Both the position numbers and the translations under genes were made by a program. This document shows, one piece after another, positions 15,826-23,388 of a stretch of DNA of 38,639 bases. The notes under the pieces are model-generated. The model did not search any database, was not told where the DNA came from, and saw only the letters and a list, made by a program, of their open reading frames with translations. Each line of letters begins with the position of its first letter. Position 1 is the stretch's first letter. The stretch comes from Tetragenococcus sp041859945 (GTDB lineage: Bacteria; Bacillota; Bacilli; Lactobacillales; Enterococcaceae), in the NCBI GenBank assembly GCA_041859945.1, contig JBFLGC010000025.1, positions 1 to 38,639 of the forward strand. Direction: 5' to 3'.

Positions 15826-15868
15826 TATTTCCTCTCCTTTGTGCTTTTGATAGCAAATTATTTCTTTT

Positions 15869-15897
15869 ATTGTAATTCATATTGCCAGCTCATACAA
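15869..15897 (-). promoter_or_regulatory. promoter of upp
   Basis: TTGTAT (15892-15897) and TACAAT (15869-15874) are 17 bp apart, 45 bp before the start. Confidence 0.8.
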
Positions 15898-16090
15898 TAG
15901 TTCTTGGTAGATTCGGTGATTTTTCCATTTCTAAAGGGCCTTTACCACAAAAATGGCAGCACTTAAGTTTTACCTCGGTCAGCCTAGGTAAGGACCTTCA
16001 AAAATCCTTTAGTGGCTCTCTGAAACTAGTTTCAGGGAGCCTAACGTTCGCCTAGGAAATGCCTAGGTAAAAAATTGCTTGAGTGAAATC
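15898..16090. repeat. palindrome-rich gap between glyA and upp
   Basis: This non-coding stretch between the glyA terminator and the upp promoter contains a 22-nt palindrome (TTACCTCGG/CCTAGGTAA type, 15970-15991) and a 28-nt near-perfect palindrome (GGCTCTCTGAAACT/AGTTTCAGGGAGCC, 16014-16041). CCTAGG occurs three times, twice as part of CCTAGGTAA. No ORF or promoter explains it; it may be a dispersed palindromic element. Confidence 0.6.
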
Positions 16091-16130
16091 TAAGAAAAGA
16101 CAAGAGGACTTCTCCTCTTGTCTTTTCTTA
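16091..16130 (-). terminator. terminator of glyA
   Basis: A perfect 18-bp stem (TAAGAAAAGACAAGAGGA and its complement) with loop CTTC on the plus strand (GAAG on the transcript). The arm includes the glyA TAA stop codon. Confidence 0.92.
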
Positions 16131-17372
16131 CGCTTCTGTATAAATCGGATGCGCATCTGTCAATTCTTTTACACTTGCTCTTACTTCTGCTAATACCGCT
16201 TCGTCGTCACTATTACTTAACACTTTGGTGATCAGTTGCGACACTTGAGCTGCTTCTTTGGCATCAAAGCCACGGCTAGTGATGGCTGGTGTCCCCACGC
16301 GGATACCACTGGTTTTAAAAGGACTCAACGATTCATACGGGATCGAATTTTTATTGACGGTGATGTTGACGGAATCGAGCAACTTTTCAGCATCTTTGCC
16401 GGTCATATCATAGTCTCTGACATCGATCAAAAGCAAGTGATTGTCAGTTGCTCCCGACACGAGACGCGCTTTAGCGGCTTGATTAAAGACTTTAGCCATC
16501 GCTTGAGCGTTATCTACCACTTGTTGCATATAGTCTTTAAAACTGGGATCCAACGCTTCTTTAAAGGCCACTGCTTTAGCGGCTATGACATGTTCTAAAG
16601 GACCGCCTTGGATACCAGGGAAAACATTACTATTGATTTTTTTAGCTAGAGCTTCATCATTGGTCAAAATCATCCCGCCGCGGGGCCCGCGCAAGGTTTT
16701 GTGGGTCGTCGTCGTAGTGATATCGGCATAAGGAATCGGACTTGGGTGAAGACCCGTTGCGACAAGACCGGCAATATGGGCCATATCGACCATAAGCTTG
16801 GCTCCTACTTCATCAGCGATGGCCCGAAATTTAGCAAAGTCGATCGTTCGTGAATAGGCACTAGCACCGGCTACGATCAATTTAGGTTGATACTTACGTG
16901 CTAGGATACGGATCACTTCATAATCAAGGACTTCTGTAGATGGATCGACATTATAACCAACAAAATGATAGGTCTTCCCACTGAAATTCACTGGTGAACC
17001 ATGCGTCAAATGTCCCCCAGCTGCTAGATCCATGCCCAATACGGTATCACCAGGTTCGATCAAAGAAAGGTAAGCGGCCGTATTGGCTTGTGAGCCAGAG
17101 TGTGGTTGAACATTGACAAACTTAGCCCCAAATAATTCCTTGGCTCGCTCGATCGCCAAGTTTTCGACGACATCGACAAACTCACAGCCACCATAATAGC
17201 GGTGTCCTGGGTAGCCTTCTGCATATTTATTGGTCAAGATGCTACCTTGTGCGGCCATGACGGCTTTTGAAACGATATTCTCAGAGGCGATTAGCTCCAA
17301 ATTATTTTGTTGCCGCTCTGTTTCTTTCGCAATTGCTTCCCAAACTTCTGTATCTTTTTCCTTAAAATCCAT
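16128..17372 (-). CDS. glyA: serine hydroxymethyltransferase
   Basis: PLP enzyme that interconverts serine and glycine and loads one-carbon units onto tetrahydrofolate. The 414-residue protein has NLELIASENIVS, KYAEGYPGHRYYGG, the PLP lysine in TTTTHKTLRGPRGG, and GIRVGTPAITSRGF. The start is set at MDFKEKDTEVW: a GGAG lies 4 nt before the ATG, and the upstream in-frame extension covers the promoter. Its -10 is an extended TGG-TACAAT. glyA diverges from the first ABC importer operon. Confidence 0.96.
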   Translation of the reverse strand: MDFKEKDTEVWEAIAKETERQQNNLELIASENIVSKAVMAAQGSILTNKYAEGYPGHRYYGGCEFVDVVENLAIERAKELFGAKFVNVQPHSGSQANTAAYLSLIEPGDTVLGMDLAAGGHLTHGSPVNFSGKTYHFVGYNVDPSTEVLDYEVIRILARKYQPKLIVAGASAYSRTIDFAKFRAIADEVGAKLMVDMAHIAGLVATGLHPSPIPYADITTTTTHKTLRGPRGGMILTNDEALAKKINSNVFPGIQGGPLEHVIAAKAVAFKEALDPSFKDYMQQVVDNAQAMAKVFNQAAKARLVSGATDNHLLLIDVRDYDMTGKDAEKLLDSVNITVNKNSIPYESLSPFKTSGIRVGTPAITSRGFDAKEAAQVSQLITKVLSNSDDEAVLAEVRASVKELTDAHPIYTEA

Positions 17373-17405
17373 CGTACTCCAACACCCCTTTACATTTCTG
17401 ATTGC

Positions 17406-17411
17406 ATTGTA
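17406..17411 (-). promoter_or_regulatory. extended -10 of glyA
   Basis: TGG-TACAAT lies about 35 bp before the glyA start, with no clear -35. Confidence 0.55.
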
Positions 17412-17587
17412 CCACAAAACCAAACAAAACTCGCCGCTTAACAAAAAATTGTTGCTATTAAATAAGAAAACGTTCGGTTCTCATGCTTTGTGTCAATTTT
17501 TTGAAAATTTTATCCAAAGAAACAATACGTACCATCTTGGTTCACATTTCATATTAGCGGTACGTGCACCAAACATTCGTTGAACCG
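17412..17587. other. gap between glyA and the first importer operon
   Basis: No gene is seen here. It contains an inverted pair ACGTACC (17527-17533) and GGTACGT (17559-17565), which might be a binding site. A loosely cre-like AAGAAAACGTTCGGT near 17465 has two mismatches to the CcpA consensus and is not supported. Confidence 0.4.
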
Positions 17588-17616
17588 TTGAGTTTGCAAC
17601 CGATTTTATATATAGT
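17588..17616 (+). promoter_or_regulatory. promoter of the first importer operon
   Basis: TTGAGT (17588-17593) and TATAGT (17611-17616) are 17 bp apart. The expected start near 17623 falls beside the operator at 17626-17641. Confidence 0.6.
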
Positions 17617-17625
17617 GAAAGAGAA

Positions 17626-17641
17626 ATAAAAACGTTTTTAT
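17626..17641. promoter_or_regulatory. LacI-family operator, importer operon 1
   Basis: The perfect 16-bp palindrome ATAAAAACGTTTTTAT has the central CG typical of LacI-family operators. It lies just after the promoter of the first importer and is identical to sites at 36440-36455 and 37609-37624. Confidence 0.8.
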
Positions 17642-17700
17642 CTTTTCGCTTTAACTACCTTAAAAAGTAGCTAAAAGTTCAGTCGTTAAGGAGGACCACT

Positions 17701-18660
17701 ATGAAAAAAAGGCAAACACAAAATACTAGGTTAGGAGGCCAATCCCCAAAGAAACCATCTTTTTGGAAACGATTAAAAGCACAGAGCTTTTACCAAGCCA
17801 TGGTTTGGCCAGGTGTGCTCTTGATGCTCATTTTCAACTTTTTACCACTTTTTGGGATCGTGATCGCCTTTAAAGACTACTCCGTTTTAGATACGATCAG
17901 TAATGCCGAATGGGTGGGACTGGAGTATTTCCAAGAGTTCTTTGGCGATTCGATGTTTTGGACAGTGATCCAGAACACGCTTGGGATTAGCTTTTTAAAA
18001 CTATTGATCGGCTTTCCTGCGGCCATTATTTTAGCTGTACTGATCAATGAATTGATCCACACTAAATTTAAAAAGGTCGTTCAGACGATCTCCTACTTGC
18101 CACACTTTCTGTCTTGGGTCATTTTAGGTGGGATGTTCATTACTTGGTTATCTGACACAGGTCTTGTCAATAATATTTTGTTAGATTTAGGCATGATCGA
18201 AAAACCGATCCGTTTCTTGACGGATCCTGACAAATATTGGGGCATCGCCGTTTTGTCGGATATTTGGAAAGAAGTGGGTTGGAATACGATTCTCTACATT
18301 GCCGCTATGACAGGGATCAATCCCGCTTTATATGAAGCAGCGCGCATGGATGGCGCCAATAAATTTCAACAAGTCATCCATATCACGATCCCTTCGATCC
18401 GGCATATCATTGCTTTGAACTTTATCTTAAGTGTCGGTGGCCTTTTAGGATCCAATCTCGATCAAACGTTAGTCTTGCAAAACCCTGTGAACTATCAAAA
18501 GAGTGAAGTCATCAACTCCTTTGTTTATAAAATGGGGATCCAACAAGGCGATTTCTCTTACGCCACTGCCGTTGGTTTATTCGTGTCTGTCATTTCTCTG
18601 ATATTAGTTGCCGGAAGTCACTTGATCACGAAGAAAATCAGCGATGAATCCGTATTTTAG
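17701..18660 (+). CDS. oligosaccharide ABC transporter permease, LplB type
   Basis: A 319-residue inner-membrane permease of the carbohydrate (CUT1) importer family, closest in style to LplB/YtcP-group proteins. There are six transmembrane helices and the cytoplasmic EAA loop YEAARMDGANKFQQVIHI, which docks the ATPase. The ATG follows AAGGAGG. It is the first gene of a three-gene operon (two permeases and a binding lipoprotein) that lacks an ATPase gene, so it must share an MsmX/MsmK-type ATPase from elsewhere. It is paralogous to the permease at 35432-36385, for example around VWPxVxxMxIFNFxPxxG. Confidence 0.9.
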   Translation: MKKRQTQNTRLGGQSPKKPSFWKRLKAQSFYQAMVWPGVLLMLIFNFLPLFGIVIAFKDYSVLDTISNAEWVGLEYFQEFFGDSMFWTVIQNTLGISFLKLLIGFPAAIILAVLINELIHTKFKKVVQTISYLPHFLSWVILGGMFITWLSDTGLVNNILLDLGMIEKPIRFLTDPDKYWGIAVLSDIWKEVGWNTILYIAAMTGINPALYEAARMDGANKFQQVIHITIPSIRHIIALNFILSVGGLLGSNLDQTLVLQNPVNYQKSEVINSFVYKMGIQQGDFSYATAVGLFVSVISLILVAGSHLITKKISDESVF

Positions 18661-18677
18661 ACGAAAGGAGGAAAAAA

Positions 18678-19550
18678 ATGAAGACTTATTCGAAAGATGA
18701 AAAAATATTCAACGTCGTTAATATCTTATTTATGATTTTCTTTGTGGCTATTATTGCCCTACCCTTGTGGAACATCATCGCCCTATCCTTTAACGACGCG
18801 GTCGATTCGACCCGAGGTGGTATCTATTTCTGGCCCAGAAAGTTTTCTTTAGAGAGTTATAAAACCGTTTTTGAAGATAAAGCCATTTATCGAGCGTTTC
18901 TCATCTCTATTTCTAAGACGGTGTTAGGCGTCATTTTGCATACTGCTTTGACCGCTATGGTCGCTTATGGTATCAGTCGCCGCGATTTGATCGGCCGTAA
19001 AATCTATATGAACATGGGCATTTTGACAATGTTCGTCTCAGGTGGCATGATCCCGACCTTCCTATTATTTAAGCAATTAGGCTTACTCAATAGCTTTTGG
19101 GTCTATATCATTCCTAGTTTATTTTCCTTTTATGACATGATCATTATGATGAATTTTTTCCGTAGTATTCCCTATTCCTTAGAAGAATCGGCTGAGATGG
19201 ATGGTGCTAATCCCTTCACGATCTTCGTGAAGATCATCTTACCTTTATCATTACCCGTTTTAGCGACGATCGCCTTGTTCCACGGCGTTTTCCAATGGAA
19301 TGACTATATGACGGCCAATATTTATGTCGATGATCGCACTCTTTATCCTTTACAAATGTTATTGTACCGGATCGTTTCCGAGAACCTTTCACCAGCTGTT
19401 GCCACAGGGACCAACGTGGTACGAAATACCACCTCACAATCCTTGCAACTGGCGACCATGGTCGTAACTACGATCCCGGTTGTGATCAGTTATCCTTTCC
19501 TACAAAAATATTTTGTTCAAGGGATGACACTTGGTTCTGTCAAAGAGTAG
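18678..19550 (+). CDS. oligosaccharide ABC transporter permease, LplC/YtcP type
   Basis: A 290-residue second permease of the same CUT1 importer. It has six predicted helices and the EAA motif EESAEMDGANPFTIFVKIILP. The N-terminal segment FNVVNILFMIFFVAIIALPLWNIIALSF is typical of the LplC/YtcP partner. It starts 17 bp after the first permease with AAAGGAGG upstream. It is a paralogue of the gene at 34535-35419, sharing the C-terminal pattern ATxVVTTIPxxxxYPxLQK. Confidence 0.9.
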   Translation: MKTYSKDEKIFNVVNILFMIFFVAIIALPLWNIIALSFNDAVDSTRGGIYFWPRKFSLESYKTVFEDKAIYRAFLISISKTVLGVILHTALTAMVAYGISRRDLIGRKIYMNMGILTMFVSGGMIPTFLLFKQLGLLNSFWVYIIPSLFSFYDMIIMMNFFRSIPYSLEESAEMDGANPFTIFVKIILPLSLPVLATIALFHGVFQWNDYMTANIYVDDRTLYPLQMLLYRIVSENLSPAVATGTNVVRNTTSQSLQLATMVVTTIPVVISYPFLQKYFVQGMTLGSVKE

Positions 19551-19601
19551 TAACCAACCATTTGGCACTAAAGTTTTTATTATATAGGAGGTTTTACAGA
19601 T

Positions 19602-21248
19602 ATGAAATTAAATACTGCATTAGCAAAATCCGGAGTCGTTTTGGTCAGTTTACTGACCTTAACAGCTTGTGGTGGTAGTAAAGATTCAAAAGATTCATCA
19701 AAAGGCAAGGAAGTCGAACTACCTGAAGCACGTTTTGAAGCTGCGGCCGACACACCAAGTTGGGAAAAAGATACCGATCATGAGGCTTCTTTAAAATGGT
19801 ATGTCAACTTTGACTGGTATGCCCAACCAGGCTGGGGTGTCGATACCGTGACCAAAAAAATCAAGGAAGATATGAATATCGATGTCGAATTTATTTCTGG
19901 TAATGACGAAAAGCTCAATACCATGTTGGCTGGTGGGGACCTGCCCGATCTCATGACTTTTGATAAGAATCTGTCGGCTGCTAATGATGCCAATAAATTT
20001 GCCCTGCCTTTGAACCAATTGGCCGAAAAATATGATCCTTATTTTTTGGAACATGCCGCTAAGCCAGAAACCTTACAATGGTATACGCTTGATGACGGCA
20101 ATGTCTACGGCTACCCTAGCTTTTCTTCGACTAAACAGGACTATGAAGATGGCAATGTCGTCGGTGACCAAGTCTTCATTGTTAGAAAAGACATCTATGA
20201 AGCCATTGGGAAACCAGATATGTCGACGCCAGAAGGCTTTTTAGACGCACTTAAAAAAGCTCATGAACAATTTCCTAAATCTGACGACGGTTCGGAACTC
20301 GTACCATTTGGTTCAACCGCCTTGGACATTGCTAATGGTGGCGATGGGGCTTATGGTGGGATCTTGCAAGATTTCTTGAATATTCCTGTGACAGTCGACG
20401 ACAAATACAATGACCGTGATTCCAATGAAGAATACATCGACTGGATCGAAACCTTCCGTAAAGCTTATAACGAAGGGTATATCACCAACGATCAGTTTTC
20501 TGACAATGACAATACCATGAAAGAAAAACTAGGCCAAGGTCGTTATTTTGCTTATCTTCACACCAATACCAAAGGCTTGAATGAATTCATGTCAGACAAC
20601 AATGCCAGAAATTCTGAACAAACCTACATCGCCGTTGATGGTCCTAAAAATGAAAAAGGCGAAGAGCCGACCTTTACTGGCGGCAATATCGGGGGCTGGA
20701 CCCAAACCTTCATCACTACTTCGACCAAAGAACCTCAAAAAGCGATGGAGCTGTTGACTTATTTGGCTAGTGAATATGGGACCATGGTCGCAACTTTTGG
20801 GATCGAAGGCGAAACCTATAACTTAGTAGATGGGAAAGCAGAATACTCAGAAGAAACAGAAGCCTTGCGTAACGCTGATATCGCTCGTTTTGATAAAGAA
20901 GTAGGTCTTGGTTCTTACTGGTTTGTGGCAAACGATAACTATGCAATCCAAATGGGACAAAAACCAGCGACTTCGATCCGGCAAATGGTCGAATGGGCCC
21001 AAGATAAATTAGCCCCCCGCTTTGAGATTGAAGACATCGATCCTAAAGATGGCTCAGAACGCCGTAATTTGACTAAACTCAATACCGACCGCGTGCAAGC
21101 TTTAGTTGGCTTCATCCAAGCTGGTTCTGAAGAAGAAGGTCGCCAAATTTGGACCGATTATCTTCAAAACCGTGAAAATGGTGGCTGGGATAAGATCAAT
21201 GATTATCGAAATGAACGCATCGCCGAAAACATTAAAAAACTGAAATAA
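19602..21248 (+). CDS. extracellular solute-binding lipoprotein, LplA type
   Basis: A 548-residue binding protein of the importer, anchored outside the membrane. The signal peptide ends in a lipobox LTAC with the lipidated cysteine at residue 23, followed by a Ser/Lys/Asp linker. Its length and architecture (long type 1-like sugar-binding protein with LTWYVN-like start LKWYVNFDWYAQPGWG) match LplA/YtcQ. It is a paralogue of the lipoprotein at 32870-34513. AGGAGG lies before the ATG. The ligand is not evident; LplA-type proteins bind complex oligosaccharides such as pectin or host-glycan fragments. Confidence 0.9.
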   Translation: MKLNTALAKSGVVLVSLLTLTACGGSKDSKDSSKGKEVELPEARFEAAADTPSWEKDTDHEASLKWYVNFDWYAQPGWGVDTVTKKIKEDMNIDVEFISGNDEKLNTMLAGGDLPDLMTFDKNLSAANDANKFALPLNQLAEKYDPYFLEHAAKPETLQWYTLDDGNVYGYPSFSSTKQDYEDGNVVGDQVFIVRKDIYEAIGKPDMSTPEGFLDALKKAHEQFPKSDDGSELVPFGSTALDIANGGDGAYGGILQDFLNIPVTVDDKYNDRDSNEEYIDWIETFRKAYNEGYITNDQFSDNDNTMKEKLGQGRYFAYLHTNTKGLNEFMSDNNARNSEQTYIAVDGPKNEKGEEPTFTGGNIGGWTQTFITTSTKEPQKAMELLTYLASEYGTMVATFGIEGETYNLVDGKAEYSEETEALRNADIARFDKEVGLGSYWFVANDNYAIQMGQKPATSIRQMVEWAQDKLAPRFEIEDIDPKDGSERRNLTKLNTDRVQALVGFIQAGSEEEGRQIWTDYLQNRENGGWDKINDYRNERIAENIKKLK

Positions 21249-21267
21249 AAGTCAACGACCTAAACTT

Positions 21268-21316
21268 AAAAAGACACAGATAGAAAGCCTCATGAGGCTA
21301 CTATCTGTGTCTTTTT
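21268..21316. terminator. bidirectional terminator between importer operon 1 and eno
   Basis: A 16-bp stem (AAAAAGACACAGATAG and its complement) encloses a second small hairpin (AGCCTCATGAGGCT). T tracts occur on both strands and serve the converging operons. Confidence 0.93.
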
Positions 21317-21339
21317 GGTAGCTATCGTTTCAAATACTT

Positions 21340-22608
21340 TTATTCTGGAAACTTCGCCAATTGAACGTTACCACCTAATTCTTCTTCGATCCGTAAGAAT
21401 TGATTATACTTTTCGACCCGTTCACTTCGCGCCATCGAACCGGTCTTGATTTGCCCCGCATTCATGGCTACGGCAAAGTCAGCAATAAAGGTATCGCCGG
21501 TTTCGCCTGAACGGTGCGAGATCATGGTCGCATACCCATGGGCCCGGGCCAGTTTAATGGCAGCAATCGATTCAGAGACCGTCCCGATTTGATTCAATTT
21601 GATCAAAATTGCATTGGCTACTCCTTTTTGGATACCTTCCGTAAAAATCGCTGGATTGGTCACAAAGATATCATCACCCACTAATTGAACCGTATCACCC
21701 ATGACCTCGGTTTGTTTTTTGAAACCATCCCAATCATGTTCGGAAAAGCCATCTTCGATCGAAACGATCGCCGGATATTTTTTCACCAACTCTTGATAAT
21801 AGGCCAATAATTCATCAGACGATAATTCTTTGCCTTCGAAGTGATACGTGCTACTTTCAGTTGCATAAAATTCACTAGAGGCCGGATCTAGCGCAATCGC
21901 GATCTCTGTGCCAGGCACATAGCCCGCTTCCTTAATGGCCCGATAGAGCATTTCGATGGCCGCCTCGGTACTTTCTAGTTTAGGCGCAAAACCACCTTCG
22001 TCACCCACCGCTGTTTCAAAGCCTTCACTGGCGAGAACTTTTTTGAGGGTATGATACGTATTGGCTATCTTTTCAACACCGTCTCTAAAACTTGTCCGCC
22101 CAACTGGCGTGATCATGAATTCTTGCACATCGATCCCTGAATCGGCATGAGCGCCACCATTGATGACATTGAAGAACGGTTGCGGCAATTCGAGATCGAC
22201 ACCACCCAGATAGCGATATAAAGGGATCCCTAGACTGTCGGCGGCGGCTCGTGCCACGGCCATCGACACACCTAGGATCGCATTGGCACCCAGACGGCCT
22301 TTATTTTCTGTCCCATCTAAATCGATCATTTTTTGGTCGATCGTCGCTTGGTCAAAAGGGGAGGCCCCCTTTAAGGCGTCATTGATCTCGGTATTGACAT
22401 TATCCACGGCTTTTTGGACACCTTTGCCTTGCAGCCGTTCGCCTCCATCGCGCAATTCGACAGCTTCTCGATCGCCTGTTGACGCCCCGCTAGGAACAGC
22501 AGCCCGACCTAACGTCCCATCGGAAAGTAAGACATCTGCTTCTACCGTAGGATTGCCGCGTGAGTCAAAAATTTCTCTTGCTTTGATACTTGCGATACTG
22601 ATTACCAT
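21340..22608 (-). CDS. eno: enolase, stand-alone divergent copy
   Basis: Converts 2-phosphoglycerate to phosphoenolpyruvate. The 422 residues include DSRGNPTVEADV, GASTGDREAVELRDG, GDEGGFAP, SIEDGFSEHDWDGF, the catalytic lysine in ILIKLNQIG, and SHRSGETGDTFIADFAV. It differs from the usual enterococcal glycolytic enolase as I know it (GGAHADSGIDVQEFMI where GGSHAD is expected; shorter C terminus ending LAKFPE) and it is not next to gap, pgk or tpi, so it is probably a second, paralogous enolase. AGGAGG precedes the ATG at 22608; an in-frame extension upstream lies in the leader. The leader carries a fluoride riboswitch, and fluoride is a classical enolase inhibitor. Confidence 0.93.
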   Translation of the reverse strand: MVISIASIKAREIFDSRGNPTVEADVLLSDGTLGRAAVPSGASTGDREAVELRDGGERLQGKGVQKAVDNVNTEINDALKGASPFDQATIDQKMIDLDGTENKGRLGANAILGVSMAVARAAADSLGIPLYRYLGGVDLELPQPFFNVINGGAHADSGIDVQEFMITPVGRTSFRDGVEKIANTYHTLKKVLASEGFETAVGDEGGFAPKLESTEAAIEMLYRAIKEAGYVPGTEIAIALDPASSEFYATESSTYHFEGKELSSDELLAYYQELVKKYPAIVSIEDGFSEHDWDGFKKQTEVMGDTVQLVGDDIFVTNPAIFTEGIQKGVANAILIKLNQIGTVSESIAAIKLARAHGYATMISHRSGETGDTFIADFAVAMNAGQIKTGSMARSERVEKYNQFLRIEEELGGNVQLAKFPE

Positions 22609-22637
22609 GATATTTCCTCCTTTGAAATACAAAAAAA

Positions 22638-22710
22638 CCTGTTATAGACAAATATTCATTTTTTCATACGATTAGTTCGCACGACAAATAAATACTTGTA
22701 TATAACAGGC
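22638..22710 (-). terminator. riboswitch-controlled terminator of the eno leader
   Basis: The arms CCTGTTATA (22701-22709) and TATAACAGG (22638-22646) pair perfectly and continue, after one mismatch, into ACAAGTATT/AATATTTGT. Seven T follow (22631-22637). The upstream arm overlaps the 3' end of the fluoride aptamer, so aptamer and terminator exclude each other. Confidence 0.88.
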
Positions 22711-22752
22711 GCCATCAGCCATTCTGGCAGTTATTGGGAGCACCATCCCTAC
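22703..22752 (-). promoter_or_regulatory. fluoride riboswitch (crcB motif) upstream of eno
   Basis: The minus strand reads GGGATGGTGCTCCC, AATAACTGCC, AGAAT and then GGCTGATGGCGCCT, matching the crcB/fluoride aptamer (GGxGATGGxG..., AUAACUGCC, GGCUGAUGxCxCCU). The pseudoknot helix GGTGC (22740-22744) with GCGCC (22708-22712) and the P3 hairpin GCC/GGC are present. Binding of fluoride would hold the GCC bases needed by the terminator, so fluoride should switch eno on. Confidence 0.93.
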
Positions 22753-22760
22753 GTGCTTTT

Positions 22761-22789
22761 AGTTTATCACGACTACTTGGAAAATACAA
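22761..22789 (-). promoter_or_regulatory. promoter of eno
   Basis: TTGTAT (22784-22789) and TAAACT (22761-22766, preceded by TGA) are 17 bp apart. The start near 22754 falls right at the 5' edge of the riboswitch. Confidence 0.75.
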
Positions 22790-22823
22790 AGGAAAATACA
22801 AATTTCATGATATTTGGACTTTT

Positions 22824-23291
22824 GTTACAATTCACGACCAAATCAGTCGCTACACTACGAGATAGGCTTACTTAAGGTCAGCCGTGGAACCGCCGTGAGC
22901 CTAAAGTCTCACGACTTTCAAGCTTCAAACTCTACGTTACGCTAGTTTTAGCTAAAATTTGTTTAATCAGTTAAAAAATAAAATTTATGCCATTTAATTT
23001 CTCAAATGAATAATTTAACCCAATCGAATGAGTTGTTATTGCTAGCGAAACGAATGTGGCTGCGACGTCGCTGTGAAAGAGGAGCCAATGTGAATTGTTT
23101 TGAATCACTACGATTGGCTCACTTAGCGAGACAGAGTAGATGATGAAAAATACCTACTTGGTACGGGGACTAAACGCTTTAGCGTTTAGTCATGAAGCTT
23201 GGCAGGCCTGAGACCATGGCTCAGGTCGGTCCCACGCAAGACTCTAGCAGACACATTCGTGTAGTGCTCAAGTTTGTCCGTGAATTGTAAC
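22824..23291. mobile_element. 468-bp inverted-repeat (MITE-like) element
   Basis: The ends GTTACAATTCACGACCAAA (22824-22842) and the reverse complement GTTACAATTCACGGACAAA (23273-23291) match at 17 of 19 bases. The inside is non-coding and full of palindromes: GAGCCAAT/ATTGGCTC (23082-23120), GACTAAACGCT/AGCGTTTAGTC (23168-23191) and CCTGAG/CTCAGG (about 23207-23225). A 34-nt block at 22853-22886 is identical to 38438-38471 in a shorter copy. It has no transposase, so it would be mobilised in trans or be a dispersed structural repeat. Confidence 0.7.
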
Positions 23292-23335
23292 GAAAAAAGA
23301 AGTCAGCAAACAAATTTGATCCATAAAATGTTGAG

Positions 23336-23382
23336 AAAAAATCGCCAACTACTATTTTTATTCTAGTAGTTGGTGATTTTTT
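23336..23382. terminator. terminator of sua5
   Basis: A stem of about 19 bp (one G-T pair) with arms starting AAAAAATCGCCAACTACTA and a 10-nt loop, T-rich on both strands, lies just after the sua5 stop. Confidence 0.9.
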
Positions 23383-23388
23383 CTGTTG

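Noticed and set aside
17460..17480. CcpA cre site upstream of importer operon 1
   Set aside because: Two conserved bases of the cre consensus are missing and it lies over 100 bp upstream of the promoter.
22609..22632. N-terminal extension of enolase
   Set aside because: The extra in-frame codons cover the AGGAGG and the leader; the ATG at 22608 is perfectly spaced and matches the family start.
22824..23291. Degraded IS element with transposase remnant
   Set aside because: No frame in the element resembles a transposase; only ends and palindromes are recognisable.
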